From the NCBI GenBank assembly GCA_010015655.1, contig ML976661.1, positions 862,075-926,074 of the forward strand: a DNA stretch of 64,000 nucleotides, read 5' to 3'. The notes under the pieces were generated by a model. That model saw nothing but the letters and a program-made list of their open reading frames with translations. It did not search any database and was not told the DNA's origin. The DNA is from Bimuria novae-zelandiae CBS 107.79. Lineage: Eukaryota; Ascomycota; Dothideomycetes; Pleosporales; Didymosphaeriaceae. Within the stretch, counting starts at the first letter, position 1. Every line of letters begins with the position of its first letter. A program made the position numbers and the translations under genes. This document shows positions 46,492 through 58,254 of this stretch, one piece after another.

Positions 46492-48532
46492 TTCATTTGT
46501 TTGGTACTGCATAGCATAGCATAGCGTCAATTCACGACACTTTCATGATCAGCTACATCCACTCCTTCGAGCCGTTCTTCGTGCAGTGTCTGTCCCAGTC
46601 GCATGACGACGATTCTTATGATGTCCTGCGAATCTTGGACATTTGGTATGCCTATTCACACGTTCCTACTCATACACGGTCAACTCTACAGTAAGAGTCA
46701 TGTGTACCGGAGAACACATTGAACTCATGCACCCCGGATCCCCAGTCCCGTTTCGCATGGCAGCATAAGCACAGTCTCCCGCACTGTCAGATCACCTCAC
46801 GCTCCTTGCCGGCGCTCAGGCCCGTCGGCCAGGCGCTCGCCGCGTTAGCGCGCCAGATTTCCGGTTAAGCAGGCTGAGTCGCTATAGGCATAGCCGCCAC
46901 TTAGCATCCGCACCACTTGGCTTCGTATCCTCCTTACATTCATAAGAACTCAATGCCATTGGCGATCGACGATATTGAGAGACCGGTGCAAGCTACCGTA
47001 GGTATAAGCCTTAACCATTGCGGAATCACGAAGGGCTACCAGACAGTAAAAACGAGATCATTGCAGTCGGTATTTCGTCCGTATTCTCTCCGGGACTGGA
47101 GAGTCGAACCGCATTGGAAATCCCCCCTGATTCCAAACCACATGAGCAGGCCGCAAGGGGAGAGAGCTCCCGAATGGCACCCTCCGCGTGTTGGTGGCCC
47201 TGCAGTAGACGCCTGTCGCAGCTGCAGGCGTCCGCGCGTGACATGCAAAATCAGAGAATGAGGTCGCTTAAGCCCACTCTCACCCGCCAGCCTTTGCGCA
47301 TTGCTCGAAGTCCTCCTCGTAGCAGGAAAAGAACTAGTCCCTACCAGGTACGGCACGGCTCGATATCGATAGCTCCCCGGCACGTCGCATCCCTTACGTT
47401 TTGTTTTTTTCCTCATCGTGCCTGTGCGATTGCAAGAATAGTTTCATGAAAACAAGTTTTGTTGAAAGGAGGGGCATACGCCCAAGTTCGGAGCGCCCGG
47501 CTTCTGACAGTATAGTCCAAGATTTAAGGTGTTTCCTTGCAGATTACCCCGCGGTTGATTTGGATAAAATGCCGTAGCGACTTGAACCATGTTGTCCTGA
47601 GGACCCCGGGGTCCAGCCACACGATTCCGTGCATTCAAGCAGTTGGCTATCCCTGCTAGTACGTACTTGGCAGCAAGTGAGCAAGGGTAAATTTTTCATC
47701 TGGAGGCAGGCCGAGTATTGGAGGCGCGTGGCCTGTTTGCTAGAGCTCGTACGTGTGAACGCGGTCAATCGGTGAGACAATTCACTGTAGGGATAAATAT
47801 TCCGACGAGTTGAAGGCGGTTGCAAACCGGTACGCATATTCAGAGTAATCCGGCGCCGTTGTACTGCGCAACGCGGAGCGCTCTCCGCCCGCAAGTGGAG
47901 ACGATTGTTTGCATTCGACGCTCTGTGAGTAACACGGGAATCCCTAAATTTCTTCTAAATTGGATATCATCATGCCATTCGCCACATTTCTTCTCAAGTC
48001 GCCGTCAAGCCTACAAGAACCGGAGGCTGAAGCGAGTGCTGCCTCGTAAGAAATGATGCCCAAGCCGATACTAAATGCGGATCGGAGCCGAGCTCCAGAT
48101 GCAAACAGGAAACCAGACAGTCCATCATGAAAAACAACATGCACCACTGGGAAAATTGCCCCAGTCCACCAGCAAATATAGTAGGAATACGTAACGTACA
48201 ATATGCAACCCAATAACATGTGGATAGTTGTGCTACAAGAAGAAGAATGAAGTCGTTTGCAACGTAGATCGATGACGGTCTTACGCAGAGTCCTAGTGTT
48301 GAGCGATTGAATGATTCGTTTGTACCGAAGGACGTGTAACGACGATGCGTCCGAGGGAAGGTGCCGAGGCCGGCAAGAGACGGGTCTTGTTGGTAAGGAC
48401 CCATGCATAAAATTGACAGATGCGGCGGCGTCGCCAAATTTGGAGTCTCATGCCGAAGGCGTGGGCGAAGAAGTGAACAAATTGACAATTCGTGTCGACC
48501 GTGAATGGCTGGTTGAAGAGGGAAGCACCAAA
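46492..48532. other. 2-kb spacer, no firm gene
   Basis: Overlapping minus-strand frames at 47944-48536 contain hydrophobic stretches (FILLLVAQLSTCYWVAYC in one, HMLLGCILYVTYSYYICWW in another). Neither has a coherent family pattern. They could be remnants of a membrane protein. Confidence 0.3.
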
Positions 48533-49435
48533 TCATACCGATAGGGCAGCCGCGGCAAACGCAAAGAGGATGGTTCTGACTGAAGGCGAAAGTATTTCTG
48601 ACGCAGATTCGCCCAGCAGTTGCTTTTCGTCGCTACGGGTGCACTGTGTTATGGAGGTGAGCTCGCTGGGACAAGAGACGCGTTTGAAATTTGCGCTGTA
48701 CAACGTTAGACAAAGACTCGTTTCGAAATTTGCACACTTACGTCGGAAACGAAGCGTCTTCGTACCAATCGAAGCGCCATTCACAGCCTTGCCGAAGGGG
48801 TTCAGGTAGTTTTCCGCAGTCTTCTTTGGAACTTACACCTGCGTTTTCGGTACCGAACACCGTCTGGTCGACACCGTACTGGCGGGCGCAAGCGTCATGT
48901 GAGGTGGTGTTGCCTCCGGGTACCTTCCACAAATAAGCGATGAGGACGACTTTTGAGTAGATTGACTCACCGCCAAGGAAAACCTGTTCGTTGTGGTGAT
49001 ATCGTAGGCGGTGTTTGATGCTTGGATAATCATGCTCTTTCCTTTGAGCGGATCGCTGGTGAAATTCACCTGGTAGCATGCGCAGCACCATGCATCCTCA
49101 ATCTTGCCACCGGTGAGGTCCGGCGTAATGAAGGCACCAGCAAAACCGTAGGAGAAAGTATCGTTGACGGACCAGGGCTGTTGGTTAGAGCAGAGGAATG
49201 CAGAGCCACCATTACACCCCGTACCAGCGTCAATCTCGGTAGGTTTGTCGTCGATACCACAAGATAGTACCGGACGGTCGAAAGCGGCCTTTTCTTTCCA
49301 TGCGCAGGAAGGCTTGCAGCAATCCCAAAATCTTGTTGTCACAGCCTCTCCCGAGATGTTGAGGTTCGCACACCTGACGCACAGGACGAACAGGTTCGAT
49401 AAGACGATGAAATTGCGAAGATAAAGAGCCGTCAT
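48533..49435 (-). CDS. GH45 endoglucanase with a hydrophobic C-terminus
   Basis: Exons: 49435-48971, 48923-48742 and 48695-48533 (introns of 47 and 46 bp), giving 269 residues. The signal peptide is ALYLRNFIVLSNLFVLCVRC. The GH45 signature TTRFWDCCKPSCAW carries the first catalytic Asp; the region VPGGNTTSHDACARQYG should hold the second. CEWRFDWYEDASFP and FKRVSCPSELTSITQC complete the fold, and a high cysteine count is typical. After the catalytic domain comes SDEKQLLGESASEILSPS, then a hydrophobic end VRTILFAFAAAALSV, which looks like a GPI-attachment signal rather than a CBM1. The enzyme cleaves beta-1,4-glucan outside the cell. Confidence 0.87.
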
Positions 49436-50989
49436 TGCGTGACAGGAAATCTGATGCGAGCGGAAAGACTCTGGGGCATAATTTATGACGGTGCTTGAGA
49501 GATCTAGTCGATCTGCGCTAGAGACGGAAGGGTTATATAAGGACCGGTCGCAAGGAGTAATTAATGTGGTCCTGCTATGACAATGCCAGGCCGAGAGCAC
49601 CACTCACCTGCTCTGTGTAAGCATGGCGCCTCGCCACGCAGGGATCGGCAAGCCCTGAACACGGTAACGAGATTTGACACTGGTGACAACTCAGTTAGGC
49701 CGCGAACTCTTCCCCAACGGTACCGTTAGCTTTCCCAAGTCAATGCGCACGATTTGCAGGGTTAGAACGCCTTCTCCGCAATCCTTCGTAGGATCTAGCC
49801 CCGTAGCGTGGCCTGCCGAAGACGCAATGCTTGGAGGCGAATCGCCCTTGGAGTATTGATACGCCTTCAGCCAACGTCGCCCCTATCGTTTGCCATTCAA
49901 CTGCTCGTTTCGGATGCCTTCGCTCGAGTGCATATTATGTCCACCTAGCTGGCTCATATCCCGTCTCTCGGCTATTTCGTATTCGCCCAATCATTAGCGG
50001 TGCTGCATCGGCTCGCACATTTCTCACCGTTACACTATGCAGTGAGGGCACAGCACGTGGGCTTACTGGGTCTTGAATTCTGGACCCTGCTGGTAGGCCA
50101 ACCCTGTTTTCCCCGCAATCGCGAAGAAAAGCTCCGAGAGAATTAGCGACCCATGACCGAAGGGGCATCACAACTCACCGAAACAAGCCGAATCATTCGA
50201 TAGCAGAATCGTCAATAATCTTGGCAGAATGACAGTCGTATTCATCCGAACTCGTAGCAAGACCGTAGTAGCACGAGAATCCTGTGAACTCAACAAAACT
50301 GTCTTCAGGCTGAAGACCAGACTCTCGATCGAAGTGGAAGCTGCAGTACCAATGCCTGCGAGACGGCCAGCTCGGAAACGAATCAGACGAACTATGCAAA
50401 TGATATAGATCTCATTTTTGTTGGGGACTTCGTTCAGCGGTGGCCGTGGTGAATGTCATCCAAGGTGTCTTGGCTGGGATTGACATTGCTTTAGTCCATG
50501 TACGTTCCGCGTGTGCGGTCGATGGTACCCAGGCTGCCGAAGAGAGGCGTGGGATCAAGGTGAAGAAGATAGGTGTGGAGCACTATAGTCCACGCTGTTA
50601 TAGAGATTGAATGAGGCAAGAAGGGGTATATGGCACTTACATAATGCATGCGCTAACACTGTCGGCATCGATCGGAGGCACACCCTTTTACAGCCATATC
50701 ACTACGCTACAACGCAGGCCCTCCTGTACTGCATCGACGCTCGGCTTCGGATATGGTGCAATGTAGAAGACACGCCGAATGGCGCTTTTAATGGGTGCAC
50801 GGGTTGTTGAATGGGAGCGAATGGAGACGACGGCGAACGATGGTGAATGCAATGGTGCTAATCCCCATTTATTCAAGCGTTAAATGTGGGAAGAATGCAG
50901 GTTTATCTCAGGTCTCCGACGCGTGCTAACGTATTCCACCAATAAGCTGCGCACACCAGTAAACTGCGCACCCCACCAAAACTAACGCA
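49436..50989. other. spacer with one possible exon
   Basis: A minus-strand frame at 50399-50193 (HWYCSFHFDRESGLQPEDS, then FSCYYGLATSSDEYDC) is protein-like and could be the last exon of a small secreted protein, preceded by a CATAG acceptor at about 50394. No convincing upstream exon was found. The rest shows nothing. Confidence 0.3.
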
Positions 50990-51362
50990 GCTTTCTGCAC
51001 GATAGCTTAACAACGTAATAATTAAATATGATATAAATAGATTAATATAATAGCTATAATTCCTAGGTATACTAAGTCCTTTGTCACGAGGGCAACGAGT
51101 AGAAATGTCTAGGCCTAGGTAGGCTAGATCAATATACTGCGTTCGGTGTCTACGTGTAGGTACAAGACGTTGGATAAGGAGGAAAGGTTCTCTCTCAGTA
51201 GCTAGATAAGGAAACGCGTTAAAATAGGGCACGATTAGGTACTAATGAGTAGATTTTAACACGCTATAGCTACTATAAGAATACTAGCTATAACTTATAA
51301 ATATATAAAATAGATACTATAAATACTATTTAATTTACAATACAAATTTTATACTACTATCT
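50990..51362. repeat. AT-rich mutated flank of the transposon island
   Basis: Dense TA, TAATA and TATAA sequence contrasts sharply with the preceding 50% GC DNA. It ends in the TATCT copy (51358-51362) that flanks the Gypsy element. The composition suggests an older, RIP-degraded repeat into which the Gypsy element inserted. A 109-codon minus frame here (51232-50903) is not supported. Confidence 0.5.
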
Positions 51363-51807
51363 TGTTACGACCACGAACCCCACAAGGATGAAGAAGCCAG
51401 ACAATTACGCCAAGAGAGTAATTATTAACGAAAGTTAACGGGACCTAACGGGGCGCGGGGCAGCTTAGTCAGCAGTCACGTGACAAAGTCCCGCATAAAG
51501 GGAAGTCCCATGGGACTACCGTAGTCCCTAGGACTACAGGGCCTTGGCGGGACTACGAAGAAGGAATAGGCTAGTATATAGTATAGCGACTTTCCTATTG
51601 TTGTTTCCTTCCTCGTAGTTAACTCATATATCTTCTGTGCGAGTACGTTTTCCTATATAAACTAATAGTTATCTTATTTATTATAAGATTAGATTATCTA
51701 GCCGCGCTAAGTGTCGCATTAACTTATACTATTAAATAATCTATAAAGCACTACGATACCTTACCGCCCTAACCTAGATTAGAATAAGGTGTAAGAGCCT
51801 TATAACA
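51363..51807 (+). repeat. 5' LTR of the Gypsy element
   Basis: It begins TGTTACGACCAC and ends CCTTATAACA. Against the 3' LTR, nearly all differences in the first 140 bases are C/T or G/A transitions at CpA or TpG, with this copy the less mutated one. Confidence 0.92.
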
Positions 51808-52959
51808 CTTTAACTACCCTATAGTACAATAGCAGGACCTAGTTCGACCACCGCAGCTCCAGCACCTAAGGAAAAGACCCTAGGAGAGATAGTTATTAAA
51901 TAAGCGGCTTAGATAGCCTAGTTACAGGAAATTATCAACCAGATAAGCGAAAAGATAAGCTAATAGGAAAATACAAAACATTAACTAAAGGTCCTAAAGC
52001 CCGAACCCTATTTAGGAAAGAGTTACCCAGGAACGTTCCTAACCCAAATAGAACTATTTATCTATTATAACCTAGGAAAGTTTAATATAGAACAAGACAA
52101 GATCCTAGTTACCTATATAAATATGCAAGACAAGACAGCCGCGTAGGCTAGACTAATAATTAATAATTTCCTTAAGAATAGTAAATTAGAGGATTATAGT
52201 TCAGACGCTACTAAAGACGCCTTTAAGGACTAGGAGTCTTTTCGTAAGGCCGTAAAAGGAATATTCGGCACTATTAATAAAGGACATTAAGCCAAAATAC
52301 GCCTCTAGCGCCTACGTCAGGAGAAATTGGCGGTACTCTATACACTAGAGTTCAAATAGATCATGGCAGAACTCGAAGGATAGGGAGAAGCCCCACTTAT
52401 AATTACCTACTATAACAGACTAAAAGAATTAGTTAAAGACGAATTAGTCCACCAAGGAAAAGCAGACAACCTAGAAGAACTTATTAACAATATAATTAAA
52501 GTAGATAATTGCCTATACGAACGCAAGCTAGAAAAATAGCATAGTACTAGGCTACTTACTAGAAAAGAGAATTAATCTAGGCCCGCAGGAAGAGACCAGG
52601 ACAAAGATATTATTATAACTAATAAAGCCTAATAGTACAAAAAGAAGAATGGCAAGGGAAAACAGCCATATAGACTAAAGAAGAGTTACTAGGGCAAGAA
52701 CGGCATCTTATAAAAAGAGCGAGAATAGAGGTTTAAAGATAAAGCCTACCTCTAATATAGTAAGCCAGGCCACTTCGCTAAAGACTACAACGACTAGGAG
52801 ACTAAGGTTAATACGACTAACCTCCTACAAGTGGCTATAGCCACCCTTACGCCGGCAGAAGCCGACGGAGTGGATCTCACGCAGGAAATCCCGGAGCCAA
52901 TAGAAGAAGAGGAACAAAAGACCCTTCCTAAGTACTAGATCTTCTAAAGACTAGCCAAT

Positions 52960-53765
52960 AACACCTACTGGATGTGTAGCAGTGCGCTACATTAATTGTC
53001 TTAGTGTAAGGCAAAAGTGATCGTCCAAGGGGCACACGCATGGGACGCCTACTGGCTAGCAGAGAAACTATAGGGGCGCCCAAAATAATACCTACGCCAG
53101 ATCACGATACAGGAACGATATAAATACGCCAAATGGTGGTAATGCACGCGTAAAGGATGCCGACAATACTCTAAGGCTAGAGTCAGGGCCTCCTATTTTC
53201 TAAGAGGTTCAGAACACTATAGGCTAAAGCAGAGCCAGTGCAGCGTGCCTAACAATTACTATAAGCACTTTCTAGCCTATTAGGCTAAGCACTATAAATA
53301 GAATAGTTAGCATTAATATTTTAACATTACCTATAAGCTACACAGGTAATAGAAGTTTAAAACAGGCTAGTTTCCTTAGGGCTTAGACCCCCGCGATACT
53401 AGCACGATAATAAGGAATACGTAGCTAAGAAGAGACGTAGACTACTTATTAATTAGGTAAGAATAATATAACCTATAGTGCTTCGCACACCTAAGCCTGC
53501 AGGAAGAGGTAGCCTCCTTAGATAGCTATCTAGGGTATAATATATTAGCCTAGAACGAATGCCTTACTCTAAATTACCCGCAACATGGGAATCAAGAAGT
53601 ATACAAATCTAATAAGATTAAAGAGACTTACGCCCTATATTAACAGCGATATAAATAGCACTAAATTAAGGAAGTCTCTAAGCTATCTAAAGTCTAGGAC
53701 TAGATTAAGAAAGCCAACGCCGGTTGGCCTAAAACTTTAGACAAAGGGTCTAATAATTTAAAAAA
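52960..53765 (+). other. unassigned coding segment of the Gypsy element, Trp/Cys-rich
   Basis: A single frame from about 53010 reads VIVQGAHAWDAYWLAEKL, then RQITIQERYKYAKWW, CTRKGCRQYSKARVRASYFL and EEVASLDSYLGYNIL, broken only by TAG and TAA. It lies between the zinc knuckle and the protease and is about 270 codons long. Many TAGs would be Trp before RIP. I do not recognise it as a standard gag-pol domain. The paired Cys pattern (CTRKGC) recalls a zinc-binding module of the kind found in transposase-like DNA-binding domains, but this is weak. Confidence 0.5.
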
Positions 53766-56481
53766 CTAGATCGTTACTAGGCAACGAGCCACACTAGTAA
53801 TAGTATAATTATTATGGCTTATTAAGTAGACACTCGCAGAATTAAGAAATACTTAATTAAAGATATTACGGTGCATAGATATCGTGTTATAGTACTAATT
53901 AACCTAGGGGTAGACGCGTGTCTAATCGCCCCGCGAGTGGTTAAGAAGTACAATATGCTATATTATAATAAGAAAACACTACTATAAATAGGACTCGCGA
54001 ACGGGACCCGATCGCAAGGATATAGTAACAATTAGCTACGCCTTAAGATAGCACCAGTATAAGTTAACATAGAAGGCCTAGAGAGCCAACACGTCTTCAC
54101 TATTGCGGAGATAGGAGACATTAAAGCCATTATTAAATACAAATAGCTAGAATAACACAATTTATAAATAGACTAGATTAAACGAACGATCCTTCCCCAG
54201 GACCTACTAGCGAAGGCTTAGGCAAGCCCTAGTAGGAGGGAAACTCCCCAACCTTAGGCGAGAAAAAGGAGTCAACTATCTAGAATACAAGAAATATTAG
54301 TATGCAAGATAGACAGGATCTTAAAGTAACACCTAAGGCAGGTGCACTATATATAAGTCTAGAAGACTAAGATAGTCCTAGACAACCCTAGTCTGCTAGA
54401 AGAATACAAGGAATTCGCAGACCTATTTAAGAAACACGACAAGACTGTCTTACCTAAACACAAGGAGTAGGATCACGAGATACCACTAGTAGAGGGAGCC
54501 AAGCTACGGCCAGAACGCCTAAGGCCCCTTACCTATAAATAAAAAAAAGAGCTAAAAGAGCTAATACAGAAGAATCTACGCTTAGGGAAATAGTAGCCTA
54601 GTTAGAGTCCTATAGCCTTCCCTATACTCTTTATTCGCAAAAAAGACGGCAGGCTGCGACTCTATATAGATTATAAATAGCTAAACGCCGTGACGATTAA
54701 GAATCGCTACCTGTTACCACTAATAACGGAGCTTATAGATAGACTCCGAGGAGCTAAATACTTCACGAAATTCGACGTCTAGGATGGATTCTACAGGATT
54801 CGAATTACAAAAGGGTATAAGTGGAAAACGGCGTTCCGCACACGATATAGCCTTTTCGAGTATATAGTTATGCCTATAGGGCTAACTAACGCACCAGCAA
54901 CCTTCTAGGAGTTAATAAATTAAGTACTATATAAATACTTAGACGTATTCTGCACGGCGTACCTCAACGATATTTTAATATACTCACACGGAACCGTGAA
55001 AGAGATATAAGATTATAGTAGGCTTAAGGATAAGGATTGCCAAGCGTATAATCTCCACTAAGCTATAAAATTAACAGCACGGGACTATCGAAACCGTATC
55101 TAAATTAGCAAGTAGATAGCTCCGCTGCTAATTAAAAAACTATATAAAGATAAGGATTAGGGACACCTAGGGATCGCCAAAACGACGCGTTAAATCGCGA
55201 ACGAATATGCTATTCTTAGGCTACGCTAGGTAGTACAAAAGGTTTTAAGTAACTATTTAGCCTGTTATAAGAATAAGCCTAAGAAATATAAGCCTTATGG
55301 CCTCTTACAACTACTGTAGCCGCCCCTAAGACTATAGTTAAGCGTGACTATAGACTTTATCGTAAAGCTACTAGCATTACTAGCACCAGGGAACAAGGAT
55401 CCCTACGACTTAATCTTAGTTATAATCTATTAACTTACCAAGGAGTCAAGGTTTGTGCTAATTAGGGAAGCTATGTTAGCAGAAGAACTAGCCTATATAG
55501 TAGAATAAAAACTAATATCACAGGTTAAACGACCTAACGAGTTTATTATAAACAGGGCCAAGATATTCACTTCGTTATACTAGACCACGTTTATAGCTAA
55601 ATCAGGGATTAAGCATAAGCTCACGACAAGCTTTTATCCTAAAATAGATAGCTAAACTAAGTAAATAAACTAAACGTTGAAACAGTATCTCCAGATATAT
55701 ATAAATAAGCTTTAAGACAACTGGGTTGAGCTATTGCCAACGGCCTAGCTGGCATACAATAGCGCAAGATCGGCGACTACGGGGTACTCGCCATATTACG
55801 CCAACCATAGATGTGAGCCAACGACTCACCGGAATCTATTAGACATCTAGAGTATTACGAAGAACGCAGCCAACAAGGCCAAACTTATGCAGGACCTATA
55901 TAAAACACTATACAAGAATATCGCGCGACGTAATAAATAAATAGCGTAATAAGTAAATAAGAAAAGGATTATAGGACTAACCTTTAAAAAGGGGGATAGA
56001 GTCCTCCTCTCGCGAAAAAATCTTAAGATAATAAGGCTAAGTAAAAAACTAAATAACCTTTAAAAGGGACTATTCGAAATCCAAGAGGTTAGGGGACTAG
56101 TTAATTTTAAACTACGGCTACCTATAGATACACGGATCCACCCGGTCTTCTATAAGTTATTATTAGAACCAGCACCACTAGACGCCGAACTAGAAACCTA
56201 GCTTAAACTTAAAGATAAGGAGTACGAGGTTAAAGCTATTAGGAACCTATAAAAAATTAGGCGTCAGTACAAGTATCTGGTAAAGTAGGAAGGATAGCCA
56301 GAGAACTATAATACGTAGGAACTAGTATAAAACCTTACGAACTATAAGATAGCGCTAGAGAGGTTCCACGAGGAATATCTAAAGGCGCTACGACCAGATT
56401 AGTAAGGAATTTAAAAAAGTTAAAGGATATAAAAGGATTAAGAGGAATAAATAAGTTAGCCTATAACTAGCCTAAGTTAGC

Positions 56482-56928
56482 CTATAGAGGTGCATGTAGT
56501 AATAGTTTATAAAAGCTAGTACTTTTTAAATTCTCCTCTTGTTGCTCTAACGCCTTAATTACATTAGCAACGTATAAGTTATGCTAGGTATAGTTATACT
56601 TCTTCTCCTCTATCTTTGCTAACTCTCGCTCGAGACGCGCGGTTTTAAGAGTAGCCTAAGCTTAACACTCTTTTACTTAAAGAAGGGCAAGACGCTTTTC
56701 GCGCTTCTTCTTCTAAACACGCTCCTAATCCTTCTTAGGAATCTATAGACTATATTTAGCATAGGCAGCGAGATAGCCCGTATACTACCTAAAAGTAGCG
56801 TTAATAAAACACTATAACTTCTTCTTCTAATAATACTTATAACTAGACGCTATCTTTAGGCCCTAAGCTTCTACCTTTTACGCACGAGCACGACGGGTCG
56901 CTAGGGACAAATAAGGGGTTCTTGGCAT
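56482..56928 (-). pseudogene. antisense accessory frame between chromodomain and 3' LTR
   Basis: On the minus strand ATG at 56928 opens MPRTPYLSLATRRARA and one frame runs exactly 149 codons to a TAG at 56482-56484. It is interrupted only by TAG/TAA (no TGA), as expected of a RIP-mutated gene. The protein-like content is basic and coiled-coil-like: VKKK/KKKREKRLALL, ATLKTARLERELAKIEEKK, NVIKALEQQEENLKSTS. It is opposite in direction to gag-pol and sits where some plant LTR elements carry antisense accessory ORFs. Function unknown. Confidence 0.5.
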
Positions 56929-57076
56929 AGTTAGTAAGGCGAGGGGAATTAAGGAGAGGCTATAGCCTACCTTAGGACGCAGGGGGACGTACCTTTATAA
57001 TAATTAGCACTAACGCGCTAATAGCATAGCATAGCGAAGTAAAATATTAGGATAATAACCTTAAAGAAGGGGATAG

Positions 57077-57521
57077 TGTTACGACCACAAACCCTATAAG
57101 GATAAAGAAGCTAGATAATTACGCTAAGAAAGTAATTATTAATAAAAGTTAACAGGACCTAATAGGGCGCAGGGTAGCTTAGTTAGTAGTTACGTAACAA
57201 AGTCCTGCATAAAGGGAAGTCCCATAGGACTATCGTAGTCCCTGGGACTACAGGGCCTTGGCGGGACTACGAAGAAGGAATAGGCTAGTATATAGTGTAG
57301 CGACTTTCCTATTATTATTTCCTTCCTTATAGTTAACTTATATATCTTCTGTGCGAGTACGTTCTCCTATATAGACTAATAGTTATCTTATTTATTATAA
57401 GATTAGATTATCTAGCCGCGCTAAGTGTCGCATTAACTTATACTACTAAATAATCCGTGAAGCACCACGATACCTTACCGCCCTAACCTAGATCGGAATA
57501 AGGTGTAAGAGCCTCATAATA
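57077..57521 (+). repeat. 3' LTR of the Gypsy element
   Basis: It begins TGTTACGACCAC and ends GCCTCATAATA (the terminal CA is mutated to TA). It has the same length as the 5' LTR and is followed at once by TATCT. Confidence 0.92.
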
Positions 57522-57688
57522 TATCTTATTATATTATTAATATAAAGGCATAAGATATTAATAGGGTGCGCCGCTCGCTTACCGGGTACGTTATTAAAAA
57601 AGTTAGTATTATGTTGAAGTTCTAAAATTTGCTTAATAAATTTAATCCCTTAGCATTTCTGTCACTAAAATTCGCCCTAAACAACCGT
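57522..57688. repeat. AT-rich continuation of the older repeat
   Basis: It starts with the second TATCT copy and then has the same TA-rich composition as 50990-51362, consistent with the Gypsy element having split one older degraded repeat. Normal composition returns after about 57650. Confidence 0.45.
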
Positions 57689-58146
57689 CCACAGTGGGTG
57701 CAGCAAAAAACAGTAATCCTTGGCACCCCATCAGAAAATCGCTCGCTCATACAAAGTCACATAACAAGACGATTTTTCGACGGATTTTCAAGGTTTTGAG
57801 CTTAATATGATGCTGGAGGATCGCTCTATTGCCTAATTGGGACAATTGTATAAAAAACATGAAGTTGAGGGCGTTACCAGAGGCTGGATTTGCAGCGCTT
57901 CTCTGGGTGCTCTAGCACCTGGCCCATACGCCAGGGCATCTCGTTGATGCGCGACTGGATCTTGCGTTGAGAGATATTGCTCCATTCTTCCTATAAATTG
58001 TCCCAATTAGGCAATAGAGCGATCCTCCAGCATCATATTAAGCTTAAAACCTTGAAAATTCGTCGAAAAATCGTCTTGCTTTGTATGAGCGAGCGATTTT
58101 CTGATGGGGTACCAAGGATTACTGTTTTTTGCTGCACCCACTGTGG
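57689..58146. mobile_element. 458-bp foldback (MITE-like) derivative of a Tc1/mariner-type transposon
   Basis: Two inverted arms face each other: 57689-57848 and 57994-58146 (outer ends CCACAGTGGGTGCAGC). They are nearly identical except for about 7 extra bases in the left arm. The 145-base middle, read on the minus strand, encodes the last 38 codons of a DDE transposase (EEWSNISQRKIQSRINEMP, stop TAA at 57876-57874) resembling the C-terminus of Tc1/IS630-type enzymes. The rest of the gene is deleted. It is not RIP-mutated, unlike its neighbours. No clear TA duplication flanks the arms as delimited, so the true ends could lie slightly further out. Confidence 0.75.
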
Positions 58147-58254
58147 TCTGAGGCACTGAGATAAAAAAAAGTAGGCGCGTCCTCGAGTACTCCTCCACTT
58201 CTAACCGGCAAAACCTTCATTACAGCAGGCCGATAGGTGTCACTGGCCGTAAGC

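Larger units (their letters stand above)
51363..57521 (+). mobile_element. Ty3/Gypsy chromovirus-type LTR retrotransposon, RIP-inactivated
   Basis: Complete in outline: 5' LTR 51363-51807, 3' LTR 57077-57521 (445 bp each), flanked by TATCT on both sides (51358-51362 and 57522-57526), with a polypurine tract (AAAGAAGGGGA, 57064-57074). Order of remnants: gag with a zinc knuckle near 52748-52795 (SKPGHFAKD, cysteines lost), an unassigned coding segment, protease near 53885-53955 (ACLIAPRVVKKY), reverse transcriptase 54500-55000 ([21 protein letters not shown], and YLNDILIY where YLDD is expected), integrase (GHLGIAKTT near 55160; TIDFIVKLL near 55346), and a chromodomain near 56262-56320. Stops are TAG or TAA throughout, mostly at Trp or Gln positions. 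The RNase H region between about 55015 and 55080 is missing. It cannot be active. Confidence 0.92.

Noticed and set aside
47080..47110. Minus-strand GGTTCGACTC, like a tRNA B box
   Set aside because: The neighbouring bases do not form acceptor, D and T arms; no A box at the right distance.
50903..51232. 109-codon minus-strand frame at the island edge
   Set aside because: It lies in AT-rich mutated sequence and has no recognisable feature.
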